Source: Burkholderiales bacterium
GTDB lineage: Bacteria > Pseudomonadota > Gammaproteobacteria > Burkholderiales > Casimicrobiaceae
Assembly: GCA_020851235.1 (NCBI GenBank)
Contig: JADZDD010000011.1
Coordinates: 1-64,000, forward strand
Direction of reading: 5' to 3'
DNA length: 64,000 bases
Of this stretch, positions 44,141 through 53,716 are shown one piece after another (position 1 is the stretch's first letter; each line of letters starts with the position of its first letter). Made by a program: the position numbers and the translations under genes. The notes under the pieces were generated by a model, which did not search any database, had not been told where the DNA came from, and worked only from the letters and a program-made list of their open reading frames with translations.

Positions 44141-44277
44141 TTCAGCAAGAGGCCTGTTTATCTCGATCCGATCGCGATCCAGAATACGCGGGTGTCGTGG
44201 CGCATCGACGGGCAAACCGCTCGTGCGCGATGCGAATTCACCACGACCCGACCCCAGACCCTTCGATGGAGCTCATG

Positions 44278-44880
44278 ATGAAACTGTATTTCGCGCCTGG
44301 CGCCTGCTCGCTCGCCCCGCATATTGCACTCGCGGAAGCCGGCCTTTCGTACGACACGACGAAGGTCGACCTGCGCAAGCACGTCACGGCCGACGGCACC
44401 GACTACTACACGATCAATGCCAAGGGGTACGTGCCGTTTCTCGTTCTCGACGATGGATCGACGCTGTCGGAAGTCGCGGTGATCCTGCAATACATCGCCG
44501 ACCGCAAGCCGGGCACGCTCGCACCGGCGTTTGGCGGGCAGGATCGCTACAAGCTCATGGAGTGGCTCAACTTCGTCGCCACCGAACTGCACAAGACGTA
44601 CGGACCGTTGTGGCACCCCACCACACCCGAGGCGACGAAGAGCGCGAACATCGAGCGCCTCCGCGCCCGTTACGGCGTGATCGAGAAGACGCTCGCGACG
44701 CAGCCGTATCTCATGGGCGAGGCGTACAGCGTTGCCGACGTCTACCTGTACGCGATCACCCGCTGGGCGGCGATGCTCAAGGTCGATCTCGGCGCCTTCC
44801 CGGCGCTTGCGAAATTCATGGCGCGCGTCGAGGCGCGCCCCGCCGTACAGAAGGCGCTCGCCGCGGAGGGCCTCAAGTAG
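44278..44880 (+). CDS. gst: Glutathione S-transferase (beta-class)
   Basis: 200 aa. The N-terminal thioredoxin-like domain starts MKLYFAPGACSLAPHIALAEAG with Cys10, the catalytic cysteine of beta-class bacterial enzymes. GSTLSEVAVILQYIAD is the glutathione-binding turn with the conserved Glu-Ser type site. The C-terminal helical domain includes YSVADVYLYAITRW. GGAG lies 6 bases before the ATG at 44278. Likely controlled by the divergent LysR protein. Substrates may be electrophilic xenobiotics. Confidence 0.93.
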   Translation: MKLYFAPGACSLAPHIALAEAGLSYDTTKVDLRKHVTADGTDYYTINAKGYVPFLVLDDGSTLSEVAVILQYIADRKPGTLAPAFGGQDRYKLMEWLNFVATELHKTYGPLWHPTTPEATKSANIERLRARYGVIEKTLATQPYLMGEAYSVADVYLYAITRWAAMLKVDLGAFPALAKFMARVEARPAVQKALAAEGLK

Positions 44881-44982
44881 CGGCGGCGTCACGCAACCCG
44901 GAGCGGAGCCGCGACGCGTCGCTCCGGGCGCCCGCCATCGATGCGGTGCGCGCCGCCCGCACCATGTCACGCGAGACTCCTC

Positions 44983-45795
44983 ATGACCGCGCTCCCCACG
45001 CTCTTCCTCTCCCACGGCTCGCCGCTGCACGCCGTGCGCGCGGGCGCGGCCGGCCGGGCGTGGGTCGAGATTGCACGCGCACTGCCGAAGCCGAAGGCGA
45101 TCCTCATCGCGTCGGCACACTGGGAAACGTCGCTGCCGCTGCTCACCGGGAGTCGCGCACCGCAGACGATGCACGACTTCGGCGGCTTTCCGCCCGAACT
45201 CTATGCGCTGCGCTACCCCGCGCCGGGCGCGCCCGAGGTCGCCGCGCAAGCGGTCGAACTCCTGCGCGGGGCGGGAATCACCGCCGGCATCGATGGCTGT
45301 CGCGGGCTCGACCATGGGGCTTGGGTTCCGTTGCTGCACATGTACCCGGCGCACGACGTGCCCGTCGTGCAGTTGTCACTGCAGCCGGGTCGCGGCACGG
45401 CGCACCACGTCGCCCTCGGGCGCGCGCTCGCCCCGCTTGCAAGCGAGGGCGTCCTCATCGTGGGCTCGGGACACGCGACGCACAACCTGCGCGACTACCT
45501 GCAGCGCAGCCGCACGGAAGCGCCGTTGCCGTACGTGACGGCCTTCACCGACTGGCTCGCCGCCCGCATCGCCGCGCACGACGTCGCGGCGCTCGTCGCG
45601 TATCGCGAGGTCGCACCCGACGCCGAGCGCGCGCACCCGACCGAGGAGCACTATCTGCCGCTTCTGGTGGCCGTCGGCGCCGCCGCGGCCGACGCGCGCA
45701 GCGAGCACGTGAGGATCGGCAACGATGGCGGCGTGCTCGCGCTCGACGCCTGGCTCTTCCATCCCGCGCGCGGCGCGCGCCTCAAGGCTGCATGA
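44983..45795 (+). CDS. LigB-type extradiol dioxygenase (DODA/YgiD family)
   Basis: 270 aa. It has the class III extradiol pattern: LFLSHGSPLHAV with His11, IASAHWET with His48-type ligand, and LDHGAWVPLLHMYP with another His. GSGHATHNLRDY comes near residue 165. Family members cleave catechol-type rings or act on DOPA using iron or zinc. It starts 102 bp after the transferase and may be in the same transcript. Its 3' end overlaps the FHA gene stop by 14 bp. Confidence 0.88.
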   Translation: MTALPTLFLSHGSPLHAVRAGAAGRAWVEIARALPKPKAILIASAHWETSLPLLTGSRAPQTMHDFGGFPPELYALRYPAPGAPEVAAQAVELLRGAGITAGIDGCRGLDHGAWVPLLHMYPAHDVPVVQLSLQPGRGTAHHVALGRALAPLASEGVLIVGSGHATHNLRDYLQRSRTEAPLPYVTAFTDWLAARIAAHDVAALVAYREVAPDAERAHPTEEHYLPLLVAVGAAAADARSEHVRIGNDGGVLALDAWLFHPARGARLKAA

Positions 45796-46462
45796 AGCGC
45801 AGTGACGCGCCGGCGACCTCGATTACGTCACCGGGCGTGAGCGCGCACGCTTCGGCGCCGATCGAGCGCCCGTTCACGCGCGGGTAGTCCGCCCCCTCGA
45901 CGTGCGTGGCAAAAAAGCCCTGCGGTCGCCGGGTGAGCACCACCACACCGACGCCGGGCGTGCCGAATGTCGCGACGACGCGATCGAGACGGCGCTGCTC
46001 GCCGCGATGCGGCCCGTCGATCCATTCGACGTGGCCGGAAGGAAACCGCGCCGGCGACGCCTCCGGCGAGGTTGCCGCGATCGGGGTCGGACCCACGGTC
46101 GGCGCCGGATCGGAGGCGAGCGCGGGATCGAGTCCGCGGATGAGCATCGTGCGTTCGAGGTCGATCGGTGACGCCGCCCGCGAATCGACGTACTTGAGGT
46201 GGCAGTCGCCGAACTCGGCGACATCGCCGTGCTGCAGGATACGGCGCACGCACGAGGTGCCGTTGATCACGAGCTCGGCGGGCGGCGCGGCTTCGAGGAT
46301 GTAGTCGTGCCCGACCACGACGACGCGCGCGTGGATCGCGGCAACCCGAGGATCGTCGACCACGAAGTCGCTCGACGGATCGCGGCCGATCGTCAGCGAA
46401 TCCGCGTCGAGGAAGCGCTGCATCGCGATCGCGCCACCGCGGGAGAGGACGAGCTTGGCCAT
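45782..46462 (-). CDS. FHA-domain protein
   Basis: 226 aa. The forkhead-associated domain is at the N-terminus: LTIGRDPSSDFVVDDPRVAAIHARVVV carries the Gly-Arg and Ser-type phosphothreonine-binding residues, and ELVINGTSCVRRILQHGDVAEFG continues it. A Pro/Ala linker (about 120-145) leads to a second FHA-like beta domain, whose NGRSIGAEACALTPGDVIEVAG is an FHA-type ending. FHA domains read phosphothreonine. The gene is 5 bp after a PP2C phosphatase and opposite a Ser/Thr kinase, so it is probably the reader of that kinase. Confidence 0.87.
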   Translation of the reverse strand: MAKLVLSRGGAIAMQRFLDADSLTIGRDPSSDFVVDDPRVAAIHARVVVVGHDYILEAAPPAELVINGTSCVRRILQHGDVAEFGDCHLKYVDSRAASPIDLERTMLIRGLDPALASDPAPTVGPTPIAATSPEASPARFPSGHVEWIDGPHRGEQRRLDRVVATFGTPGVGVVVLTRRPQGFFATHVEGADYPRVNGRSIGAEACALTPGDVIEVAGASLRFMQP

Positions 46463-46467
46463 CGCGA

Positions 46468-47289
46468 TTACCCGCGTCCCCAGCGAGCGAGCAGGCGGCG
46501 CAGCCGCTGCCACAGGCCCGACCGCGGCATCGCACCCGGCTCCCGGACACGGGCGACGATCACCGAGACGTTATCGAAGCCGCCGTTGTCCTTCGCGGCC
46601 TGCACGAGGTGCAGCGCGCCAAGCGGCAGGTTGGCCGCGAGCTCGGTCACGATGAGCTCGATGTCGGCGTCGTCGACGAGGTCGTTCAGGCCATCCGAAC
46701 ACAGGAGGTAGACGTCGCCCGCTTGCGTGGGCTCGCTTGCGAGGTGCGCTCGCACCTGCGTCTCGATGCCCAGGGCGCGCGTCACGAGGCTGCGATTGTG
46801 CGACTGGCGCGCTTCCTCGGCGGAGATGATGCCGAGGTCGACCTGATCGCGCAGCAGCGAATCGTCGCGGGTGAGGAGCGCAAGCCTGCCGTCGCGCACG
46901 CGATAGATGCGCGAGTCGCCGACGTGCGCGTAGGTGATCCCACGGTCGGCAAAGATCGCGCACGCGAGCGTGGTGCCCATCCCCCGGTAGCGGACATCCG
47001 TGCGTGCCGCAGCGCGAATCGCCGCGTTGGCGCGATCGATGCTGCGTGCGAGCACCTCCTGCCGCCGGGCGTCACCTGCCTGCCGTGCGAGCGAACGCGC
47101 GGCAGCGCGCAGGTCGGTGAGGATCGCCTGGGTCGCCATCGCACTCGCGACCTCACCCGCCCGGTGTCCCCCCATGCCGTCGGCCAGCGCGACGATGCCG
47201 GCCTCGGCGTCGACGGCGATGCTGTCCTCGTTGTAGCGGCGAACGCTGCCGACGTCGGTGAGCGCGGCGATCTCGAGGCAATCACCCAT
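46468..47289 (-). CDS. PP2C-family Ser/Thr protein phosphatase
   Basis: 273 aa. The metal-binding motifs are present: RRYNEDSIAV, VALADGMGGHRAGEVAS, MGTTLACAIF, AHVGDSRIYRVRDG, LLCSDGLNDLVDD and DNVSVIVARV. This is the Stp1/PppA type of bacterial phosphatase that reverses Hanks-type kinase action. The ATG at 47289 fits the domain start. It is directly upstream of the FHA gene and divergent from the kinase gene, so writer, eraser and reader are together. Confidence 0.93.
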   Translation of the reverse strand: MGDCLEIAALTDVGSVRRYNEDSIAVDAEAGIVALADGMGGHRAGEVASAMATQAILTDLRAAARSLARQAGDARRQEVLARSIDRANAAIRAAARTDVRYRGMGTTLACAIFADRGITYAHVGDSRIYRVRDGRLALLTRDDSLLRDQVDLGIISAEEARQSHNRSLVTRALGIETQVRAHLASEPTQAGDVYLLCSDGLNDLVDDADIELIVTELAANLPLGALHLVQAAKDNGGFDNVSVIVARVREPGAMPRSGLWQRLRRLLARWGRG

Positions 47290-47501
47290 GGCGGCGCAGC
47301 GGAGGGCTCGAAGGATCGGCGTGACGAAACAAGCGAGGCGTGTCGGCAGGCGCGGCGCACCACGCGCGGCGCCGCCAAGTATTGCACGCGTCCCTGCCGG
47401 TGCGCACGTCCTTTGCATGCGTCAGCGCCGTCACGCACGGCATCACCACCGGCAAGCTTCGCGTCTTTGGCACAATCGCACCTGCGCCCCCCGCCACCGC
47501 C

Positions 47502-49229
47502 ATGTCCGACAATCCCGCCCCTCGCCGCACGCTCGGCCGCTACGAGATCCTGGAGGAGATCGCGCAGGGCGCGATGGGTGTGGTGTATCGGGCGCGCGAT
47601 CCGCTGATCGATCGCATCGTCGCCATCAAGACGGTGACGCTCGGCCTGTCCGATGCCGAGACCGAGGCGTACGAGAAGCGCTTCTTCCGCGAGGCCAAAT
47701 CCGCGGGGCGCCTCAATCATCCCAACGTCGTCACCATCTTCGACGTCGGCAAGACCGAGGGTGTCGCCTACATCGCGATGGAGTTCCTCGACGGGCAGTC
47801 GTTGCGCGAGATCCTCGATTCGGGGGTGGTGCTGTCCCCCCAGCGCATCGCCGACATCGTCGCCGAGGTCGCCGAAGGGCTCGCCTTCGCGCACGAGAAC
47901 GGGGTGGTCCACCGCGACGTGAAGCCGGCCAACATCATGGTGCTTGCGAGCGGTGCGGTGAAGATCACCGACTTCGGCATCGCGCTGCTGCCCACCGGCA
48001 CCCGGACCGTCGCCGGCAACGTCTTCGGCTCGCCGCGCTACACGTCGCCGGAGCAGGTGATGGGGCGTCCGGTCGACGGCCGCTCGGACGTCTTCTCGCT
48101 GGGCGCAACGCTCTACGAGATGCTCACCGGCGCGTCGCCCTTCCAGGGCGGTGATCTCAATACGATCCTGAAGCAGGTCCTGAGCGACCCGACGCCGCCG
48201 CCGTCGAGCCGCAATGCGCGCCTGCCCCGCTCGTTCGATCACATCGTCGGCAAGGCGCTCGCCAAGGACCCCGCCGATCGCTACCAGACCGCGGGGGCGC
48301 TTGCTGCCGATCTGCGCCGGTTCGACGCCCTCGAGCTCGAAACTCCGGCGCCGGGGCCGCTGCCCGTCCTCGAGCATCCAACGACCCCGCTCGCGCTGTC
48401 CGACCTCATTCCACCCGCCGACGTGGCCGCACCGCTGGCGAGCGTCGCCGGCGAGCCGATCGCCGCGACGGCACTGGCAAGGTCGGCGGGAGCGCCCTGG
48501 TGGCAGCAGCGCTGGGTCGTGGGCGCGGCGGCCGCCGCGGCGATCCTCGCGGTGATCGCGCTGGTCACCCTGGGTGGCCGTGACGACGCCCCGGCGACGC
48601 CGATCGCCAAGGCCCCGCCGCCCACCGGCTCGGCCGGCATGATCGGCAACGTGCCGACGGCCGCGCCACCGGCCGCCGCGACCGCGCCACCGGCCACCGC
48701 GACCGCGCCACCGGCCACCGCGACCGCGCCACCGGCCGCCGGGACCGCGCCACCGGCCGCCGCGACCGCGCCACCGGCCACCGCAGACGAGCCGTCACGG
48801 CCCGAGGTTGCGTCCGCGCCAGAACCCAACGCGGCCACACCCGTGCCGACGAGCCGCCGCGCGGACGTGGGCGCCGCCGCCACCCCGGCGGCGGGTCCGG
48901 CCACGGCGGACGCGGGTGCCGCGGCCGGCGCGGCGCCAATTGCAGCGGCAACGGCGCCCGCCAACGTGGCAGGGGCAGCGAGCAGCGCACCGCCCGTCGC
49001 ACGACCGGCGCCGCCGAAGCCCGTGGGCCGCGTCACCTTCGCGATCTCGCCCTGGGGCGAGATCTACATCGACGGCCGCCGTCGCGGCACCGCGCCGCCG
49101 CTGCAGGAACTGCGGCTGCCGCCGGGGCGGCACGTCATCGAGGTGCGCAACGCCACGTTCCCACCGCATCGTGAGACCATCGAGCTTGGCCCCGACGAGG
49201 TGCTGCGCATCCGCCACAAGTTCCAGTGA
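47502..49229 (+). CDS. Hanks-type Ser/Thr protein kinase with C-terminal PEGA domain
   Basis: 575 aa. The kinase domain occupies about residues 14-285: GAMGVVYRARD, Lys43 in VAIKT, HRDVKPANI at 137-145 and DFG at 157-159. One transmembrane helix (WVVGAAAAAAILAVIALVTL) lies near 330-350. An extracytoplasmic Ala/Pro-rich stalk follows, containing a 7-residue tandem repeat (APPATAT-type). A PEGA domain closes the protein (GEIYIDGRRRGTAPPLQELRLPPGRH). Stalk plus PEGA suggests an envelope-facing sensor. A lipoprotein gene overlaps its stop codon. The layout resembles the kinase-phosphatase-FHA control of type VI secretion, but no T6SS structural gene is seen. Confidence 0.92.
   Translation: MSDNPAPRRTLGRYEILEEIAQGAMGVVYRARDPLIDRIVAIKTVTLGLSDAETEAYEKRFFREAKSAGRLNHPNVVTIFDVGKTEGVAYIAMEFLDGQSLREILDSGVVLSPQRIADIVAEVAEGLAFAHENGVVHRDVKPANIMVLASGAVKITDFGIALLPTGTRTVAGNVFGSPRYTSPEQVMGRPVDGRSDVFSLGATLYEMLTGASPFQGGDLNTILKQVLSDPTPPPSSRNARLPRSFDHIVGKALAKDPADRYQTAGALAADLRRFDALELETPAPGPLPVLEHPTTPLALSDLIPPADVAAPLASVAGEPIAATALARSAGAPWWQQRWVVGAAAAAAILAVIALVTLGGRDDAPATPIAKAPPPTGSAGMIGNVPTAAPPAAATAPPATATAPPATATAPPAAGTAPPAAATAPPATADEPSRPEVASAPEPNAATPVPTSRRADVGAAATPAAGPATADAGAAAGAAPIAAATAPANVAGAASSAPPVARPAPPKPVGRVTFAISPWGEIYIDGRRRGTAPPLQELRLPPGRHVIEVRNATFPPHRETIELGPDEVLRIRHKFQ
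48665..48785. repeat. 21-bp coding tandem repeat in the kinase stalk
   Basis: About 5.7 copies of a 21-bp unit with GCCACCGGCC in each, differing at one or two bases between copies. Each encodes APPA(A/T)(A/G)T, so length changes keep the frame and alter stalk length. Confidence 0.9.
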
Positions 49230-49804
49230 ACCGCCCGAGCCAAATCCCCCGCATCGTCGCGCCGGTCGTGGTGCTCGCGCTCGTTGCCGCGTGCGCGACA
49301 CCGCCACCGCCCGAATCCACCCCCGCGCCCGCACCGGCTCCGGTGGCGGCACCGAGCGCACCAGCGCCACCGCCACCCCCACCGGAACCCCCGCCACCGC
49401 CGCCACCGACGGCGGCAAGCGAACTCGCCGCGGGTATCAAGAGCTACGACGACGGTGAATACGCCGCGGCCGGCCTGCACCTGCAACGCGCGCTCGACAT
49501 GGGCCTGACGAGCGCCGCCGAGCGCGCGCAGGCGCACAAGTACCGCGCCTTCATGACCTGCGTCACCGGCCGCGAGAAGGCGTGCCGCGACGAGTTTCGC
49601 CAACTGCTCGAGGCCGACCCGCAGTTCACGCTCGCCCCGGCCGAGGCGACGCACCCCGTGTGGCCCAAGGTCCTCGCGAGCGTGAAGGCTGAGATGGCGC
49701 GCGCCGCGGCACGCAAGGCGCCGGCCAAAGGTGCGGCGAAGAAGCCCGCCCACCCAGCGAAGCCCGCGGGGGTGACATCGGCCACCCCCGCACCGGCACG
49801 CTAG
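49226..49804 (+). CDS. Pro-rich lipoprotein with TPR-like domain
   Basis: 192 aa. The N-terminus has a lipoprotein signal, VVVLALVAACATPP, with the acylated Cys at residue 23. A Pro/Ala-rich linker covers about residues 25-70. A helical, TPR-like segment (AAGIKSYDDGEYAAAGLHLQRALDMG; AHKYRAFMTCVTGREKACRDEF) and a Lys/Ala/Pro tail follow. The GTG start overlaps the kinase stop (GTGA), so the two are coupled. It resembles the small lipoproteins tied to T6SS-linked signalling (TssQ-like), but this is a tentative match. Confidence 0.75.
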   Translation: MNRPSQIPRIVAPVVVLALVAACATPPPPESTPAPAPAPVAAPSAPAPPPPPPEPPPPPPPTAASELAAGIKSYDDGEYAAAGLHLQRALDMGLTSAAERAQAHKYRAFMTCVTGREKACRDEFRQLLEADPQFTLAPAEATHPVWPKVLASVKAEMARAAARKAPAKGAAKKPAHPAKPAGVTSATPAPAR

Positions 49805-49816
49805 CGCTGGCGCAGG

Positions 49817-50608
49817 TCAGGCGAGTGCAGCTACCGCACGCGCCGCCAGCACCGGGATGAGGTGGGCGCGATACTCGGCGGAACCGTGGAGGTCGCTGTT
49901 GAGTCCCGTTGCCGGGATCCGGACCGCCTTGGCGGCGTCCGCGGTGAAGGTCCGGGCGAGCGCGTCCTCCAGCGCCTTGGCGCGAAATACCGACGGCCCC
50001 GCCCCGGTCACCGCGACGCGGACCCCACCCCCCGTCTGCGCCACGAACACGCCGACGAGCGCGAAGCGCGACGCCGGCTGCGCGAACTTGACGTACGCCG
50101 CCTTGGTCGGGACCGGAAAGCTCACCTGCGTGATGAGTTCACCGTCACCGAGCGCCGTCTCATAGAGCCCCTTGAAGAAATCGTCGGCCGCGATGGTGCG
50201 GCGGTTGGTGTGCACCGTGGCGCCCAACCCCAGCACGCCGGCGGGATAGCACGCCGCGGGGTCGTTGTTGGCGAGCGAGCCCCCCAGCGTTCCCATGTTG
50301 CGCACCTGGCGATCGCCGATGCCCTCGGCGAGCGCGGCAAGCGCGGGAATGGCGGCCTTGACGTCGGCGGCCGCGGCGACTTCGGCGTGCCGCGTCATCG
50401 CGCCGATGACGAGCGCGTTGCCGTCGCGGCGAATGCCCTGCAACTCGGTGAGGCCGGCGAGATCGACGAGCGTACCGGGCTGCGCGAGGCGCAGCTTCAT
50501 CGCCGCGATGAGGCTTTGTCCGCCGGCAAGCGCGCGGCCTCCGGTTTGCGCGATGAGCGCCGCGGCCGCGGCGACCGAGTCGGCTTTCCTGATGTCGAAG
50601 CTGTACAT
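49817..50608 (-). CDS. coxM: CoxM-type FAD-binding subunit of a molybdenum hydroxylase
   Basis: 263 aa. The FAD-binding motifs of the family are clear: ALAGGQSLIAAMKLRLA at about 29-45, and RNMGTLGGSLANNDPAACYPAGVLGLGA at about 106-133, split by the usual TIGG-like turn. The C-terminal domain ends with a helix rich in Ala. It passes electrons from the iron-sulfur subunit to quinone or another acceptor. It is the third gene of a coxS-coxL-coxM operon, 14 bp after coxL, and ends convergent with the lipoprotein gene. Confidence 0.92.
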   Translation of the reverse strand: MYSFDIRKADSVAAAAALIAQTGGRALAGGQSLIAAMKLRLAQPGTLVDLAGLTELQGIRRDGNALVIGAMTRHAEVAAAADVKAAIPALAALAEGIGDRQVRNMGTLGGSLANNDPAACYPAGVLGLGATVHTNRRTIAADDFFKGLYETALGDGELITQVSFPVPTKAAYVKFAQPASRFALVGVFVAQTGGGVRVAVTGAGPSVFRAKALEDALARTFTADAAKAVRIPATGLNSDLHGSAEYRAHLIPVLAARAVAALA

Positions 50609-50622
50609 GTTCGTGTCCTTCC

Positions 50623-53007
50623 TCAGGCCGCGACGGTGGCGCCGGACTTGGCCGCCTGGATCGCCTGCCATACCCGGTGCGGGGATGCGGGCATCTGGAT
50701 GTCCTTCACGCCGACCGCGGCGAGCGCGTCGAGCACGGCATTGATCAGCGCCGGTGGCGCACCGATCGCGCCCGCCTCGCCGCAGCCCTTGGCACCGAGC
50801 GGGTTGTGCGTGCACGGCGTGACCTTGGTGCCGACCTTGAACGTGGGCAGGTCGTCCGCACGCGGCAAGGCGTAATCCATGAGGCTGCCGGAGAGCAGTT
50901 GTCCGCTCTGCCGGTCGTACACGCAATGCTCGAGCAGCGCCTGGCCGATGCCCTGCGCGAGTCCGCCGTGCACCTGGCCCTCGACGATCATCGGATTGAT
51001 GACGTTGCCGAAGTCGTCGCACGCCGAAAAGGCAACGACCGAGGTCTGCCCGGTCTCGGGATCGATCTCGACCTCGCAGATGTGCGTGCCCGCCGGATAC
51101 GTGAAATTGGTCGGATCGTAGAACGCCGTTTCGTCCAGGCCCGGTTCGAGCTTGTCCAGCGGATAGTTGTGCGGCACGTACGCGGCCAGTGCGACCTCGC
51201 CGAACGCCTTGCTCCGATCGGTTCCGGCGACGGTGAACTTGCCGTCGGCGAACTCGATGTCGGTCTCGGCCGCCTCGAGGAGATGCGCCGCGATCTTCTT
51301 GCCCTTGGCAACGATCTTGTCGAGCGCCTTCACGATGGCGGTGCCGCCGACCGCGAGCGAGCGCGAACCGTACGTGCCCATGCCGAACGGGATGCGCCCG
51401 GTGTCGCCGTGGACGACCTCGACGCTGCCGATGTCGATGCCGAGCCGCCCCGCCACGATCTGCGCGAACGTCGTCTCGTGACCCTGGCCGTGGCTGTGCG
51501 AACCGGTGAAAACGGTCACCCCGCCGGTCGGATTGACGCGCACCTGACCCGCCTCGTAGAGCCCGGCGCGCGCACCGAGCGCACCCGCGATGTTCGATGG
51601 GGCAAGGCCGCAGGCCTCGATGTACGACGAGTAGCCCAGGCCACGGAGCTTGCCACGCTTGGCGGCCTCCGCACGGCGCGCGGGGAATCCGGCGACGTCC
51701 GCCAGCCGCATCGCCTCGTCGAGCGTGGCGTCGTAGTTGCCGATGTCGTAGGTGAGCGCCACGGGGGTCGCGTACGGGAACGTGCGGATGAAATTGCGAC
51801 GCCGGACCTCGTCCTGCGCAAGCCCCAGATCCACGCCCACCTGATGCACGACGCGCTCGACGACGTAGGTCGCCTCCGGGCGACCCGCGCCCCGGTACGC
51901 GTCCACCGGCACCGTATTGGTGAACACGGCCGTGACCTCGCAGTGGATCGCCGGGGTCGCGTACTGCCCGGCGAGGAGCGTCGCGTACAGGATCGTCGGG
52001 ATGCACGAGGCAAACGTCGACAGGTACGCGCCGACGTTGGCCGTCGTCGTCACGCGCAGCGCGAGGAACTTCCCGTCCTTGTCCACCGCCATCTCGGCGT
52101 GCGTGACGTGATCGCGTCCGTGCGCATCCGAAATGAACGATTCGCTGCGCTCCGCCGCCCAGCGCAGCGGTCGGTTGACGTGCTTGCTCGCCCACACCAT
52201 CGCCGTCTCTTCGGCGTACAGGTAGATCTTGGAGCCGAAGCCGCCACCCACGTCCGGCGCGATCACGCGCACCTTCGTTTCCGGCAGGCCCAGGACGAAT
52301 GCCGTCATCAGCAGCCGCTCGACGTGCGGATTCTGGCTCGTCACGTAGAGCGTGTAGGACTCGTCCGCACGGCTGTACGAGGCCACCGCCGCGCGCGGCT
52401 CGATCGCGTTGGGCACGAGCCGGTTGTTGACGATGTCGACCTTCGACACGTGATGCGCCTTGGCGAAGGCGGCGTCGACCGCACCCTTGTCGCCGAGCGC
52501 CCAGGTGTAACAGCGGTTGCCCGGAGCCTCGTCGTGGATCTGCGGCGCGCCGGGCTTCAACGCATCGACTCCGTTGACGACCGCCGGCAGGATCTCGTAG
52601 TCGACGACGATGAGTTCGGCGGCGTCCTTGGCCTGGTGGAGCGATTCGGCGACGATCATCGCGACGGGATCGCCGACGTGGCGCACCTTGCCCTTGGCGA
52701 GAACCGGATGCGGCGGCTCGTTCATCGGCTTGCCGTCGGTTCCGGTGATGAGCCAGCCGCAAGGCAGGCCGTTGACGCCGACGAGGTCATCCCCCGTGTA
52801 GATCGCGAGCACGCCAGGCGCGGTCCTCGCCTCCTCCCGATCGATGCCGCTGATCTTCGCGTGCGCGTGCGGCGAACGCAGGAAATAGACGTACGCCTCG
52901 CGCGCCATCGTCACATCGTCGGTGTACTGCCCGGCACCGGTCAGGAAGCGCTGGTCCTCGCGGCGGCGCACTGACTGGCCGATCGGTCCGGTTTCGTTTG
53001 CACCCAT
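50623..53007 (-). CDS. coxL: CoxL-type molybdopterin catalytic subunit, form II
   Basis: 794 aa. It belongs to the xanthine-oxidase-type aldehyde/CO dehydrogenase large subunits. [14 protein letters not shown] and the C-terminal [18 protein letters not shown] are cofactor-binding segments, the latter with the active-site Glu. The active-site loop reads [11 protein letters not shown], the form II signature. Form I, the proven CO dehydrogenase, has AYxCSFR with the copper-binding Cys. The substrate may be CO or another small carbonyl or purine compound. A strong AAGGAGG site precedes the ATG at 53007. Confidence 0.93.
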   Translation of the reverse strand: MGANETGPIGQSVRRREDQRFLTGAGQYTDDVTMAREAYVYFLRSPHAHAKISGIDREEARTAPGVLAIYTGDDLVGVNGLPCGWLITGTDGKPMNEPPHPVLAKGKVRHVGDPVAMIVAESLHQAKDAAELIVVDYEILPAVVNGVDALKPGAPQIHDEAPGNRCYTWALGDKGAVDAAFAKAHHVSKVDIVNNRLVPNAIEPRAAVASYSRADESYTLYVTSQNPHVERLLMTAFVLGLPETKVRVIAPDVGGGFGSKIYLYAEETAMVWASKHVNRPLRWAAERSESFISDAHGRDHVTHAEMAVDKDGKFLALRVTTTANVGAYLSTFASCIPTILYATLLAGQYATPAIHCEVTAVFTNTVPVDAYRGAGRPEATYVVERVVHQVGVDLGLAQDEVRRRNFIRTFPYATPVALTYDIGNYDATLDEAMRLADVAGFPARRAEAAKRGKLRGLGYSSYIEACGLAPSNIAGALGARAGLYEAGQVRVNPTGGVTVFTGSHSHGQGHETTFAQIVAGRLGIDIGSVEVVHGDTGRIPFGMGTYGSRSLAVGGTAIVKALDKIVAKGKKIAAHLLEAAETDIEFADGKFTVAGTDRSKAFGEVALAAYVPHNYPLDKLEPGLDETAFYDPTNFTYPAGTHICEVEIDPETGQTSVVAFSACDDFGNVINPMIVEGQVHGGLAQGIGQALLEHCVYDRQSGQLLSGSLMDYALPRADDLPTFKVGTKVTPCTHNPLGAKGCGEAGAIGAPPALINAVLDALAAVGVKDIQMPASPHRVWQAIQAAKSGATVAA

Positions 53008-53018
53008 GTCGCGCCTCC

Positions 53019-53492
53019 TTATTTCGCCATCGCAGCCGCGCCGGTCTGCACGGCCTTGACGATATTCTGGTAGCCCGTGCACCGGCAGAAGTTGCCCTCG
53101 AGCGCCTCACGGATCGTGCGCTCGTCGGCGTGCGGATGGTGCGCAACGAGATCGAGCGCGCCCAGCACCATCCCTGGCGTGCAGAACCCGCATTGCAGCC
53201 CGTGACACTCCTTGAATGCCGCCTGCATCGGGTGCAGCGTGCCATCGGCGCCGGCGAGGCCCTCGATCGTCGTGATCTTGGCTCCGGCGACCTGCGCCGC
53301 CAGCACGTTGCACGACTTGATCGCGCGGCCGTCGACGAGCACGGTGCACGCACCGCACTGCGCGGTGTCGCAGCCCACGTGCGTGCCGGTGAGCGCGAGA
53401 TCGTGGCGCAGGAACTCGACGAGCAGCGTGCGCTCGTCGACGTCGGCCGTGACGGCCTTGCCGTTCACGGAAAGCGAAAGCGGAATGGACAC
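53019..53492 (-). CDS. coxS: CoxS-type [2Fe-2S] subunit
   Basis: 157 aa. The plant-ferredoxin-type cluster is read from [16 protein letters not shown]. The second, helical cluster comes from [11 protein letters not shown] and [13 protein letters not shown]. It relays electrons from the molybdenum site in CoxL to the FAD in CoxM. GTG 53492 follows a GAGGAGAA ribosome site. It heads the operon, with 11 bp to coxL. Confidence 0.95.
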   Translation of the reverse strand: MSIPLSLSVNGKAVTADVDERTLLVEFLRHDLALTGTHVGCDTAQCGACTVLVDGRAIKSCNVLAAQVAGAKITTIEGLAGADGTLHPMQAAFKECHGLQCGFCTPGMVLGALDLVAHHPHADERTIREALEGNFCRCTGYQNIVKAVQTGAAAMAK

Positions 53493-53716
53493 GGGACGTT
53501 CTCCTCGGAAATGCGCGGCCGCTCTTCGCGTCGGCTCGCAATCGACAGGCACGCCGTGGAGGATACTGCGCATTGCCCTGGGGCGGCAATCGTGCGGCGC
53601 GCATCTCGCAACGCAGCATCGGTGCCTTGCGCCGCGGCACGCCGGCTTCTGGCACAGTGCGACGTGTGCGCCCCCGCGCGCGACCACCCGATGCGAGCCT
53701 GCCCCACCTTTGCGCC

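Noticed and set aside
48600-49000. CRISPR-like repeat region
   Set aside because: The repeats are contiguous 21-bp coding units with no spacers.
53650-53680. TGGCAC near the inositol monophosphatase start as a sigma-54 promoter
   Set aside because: No TTGC-type -12 element at the required spacing.
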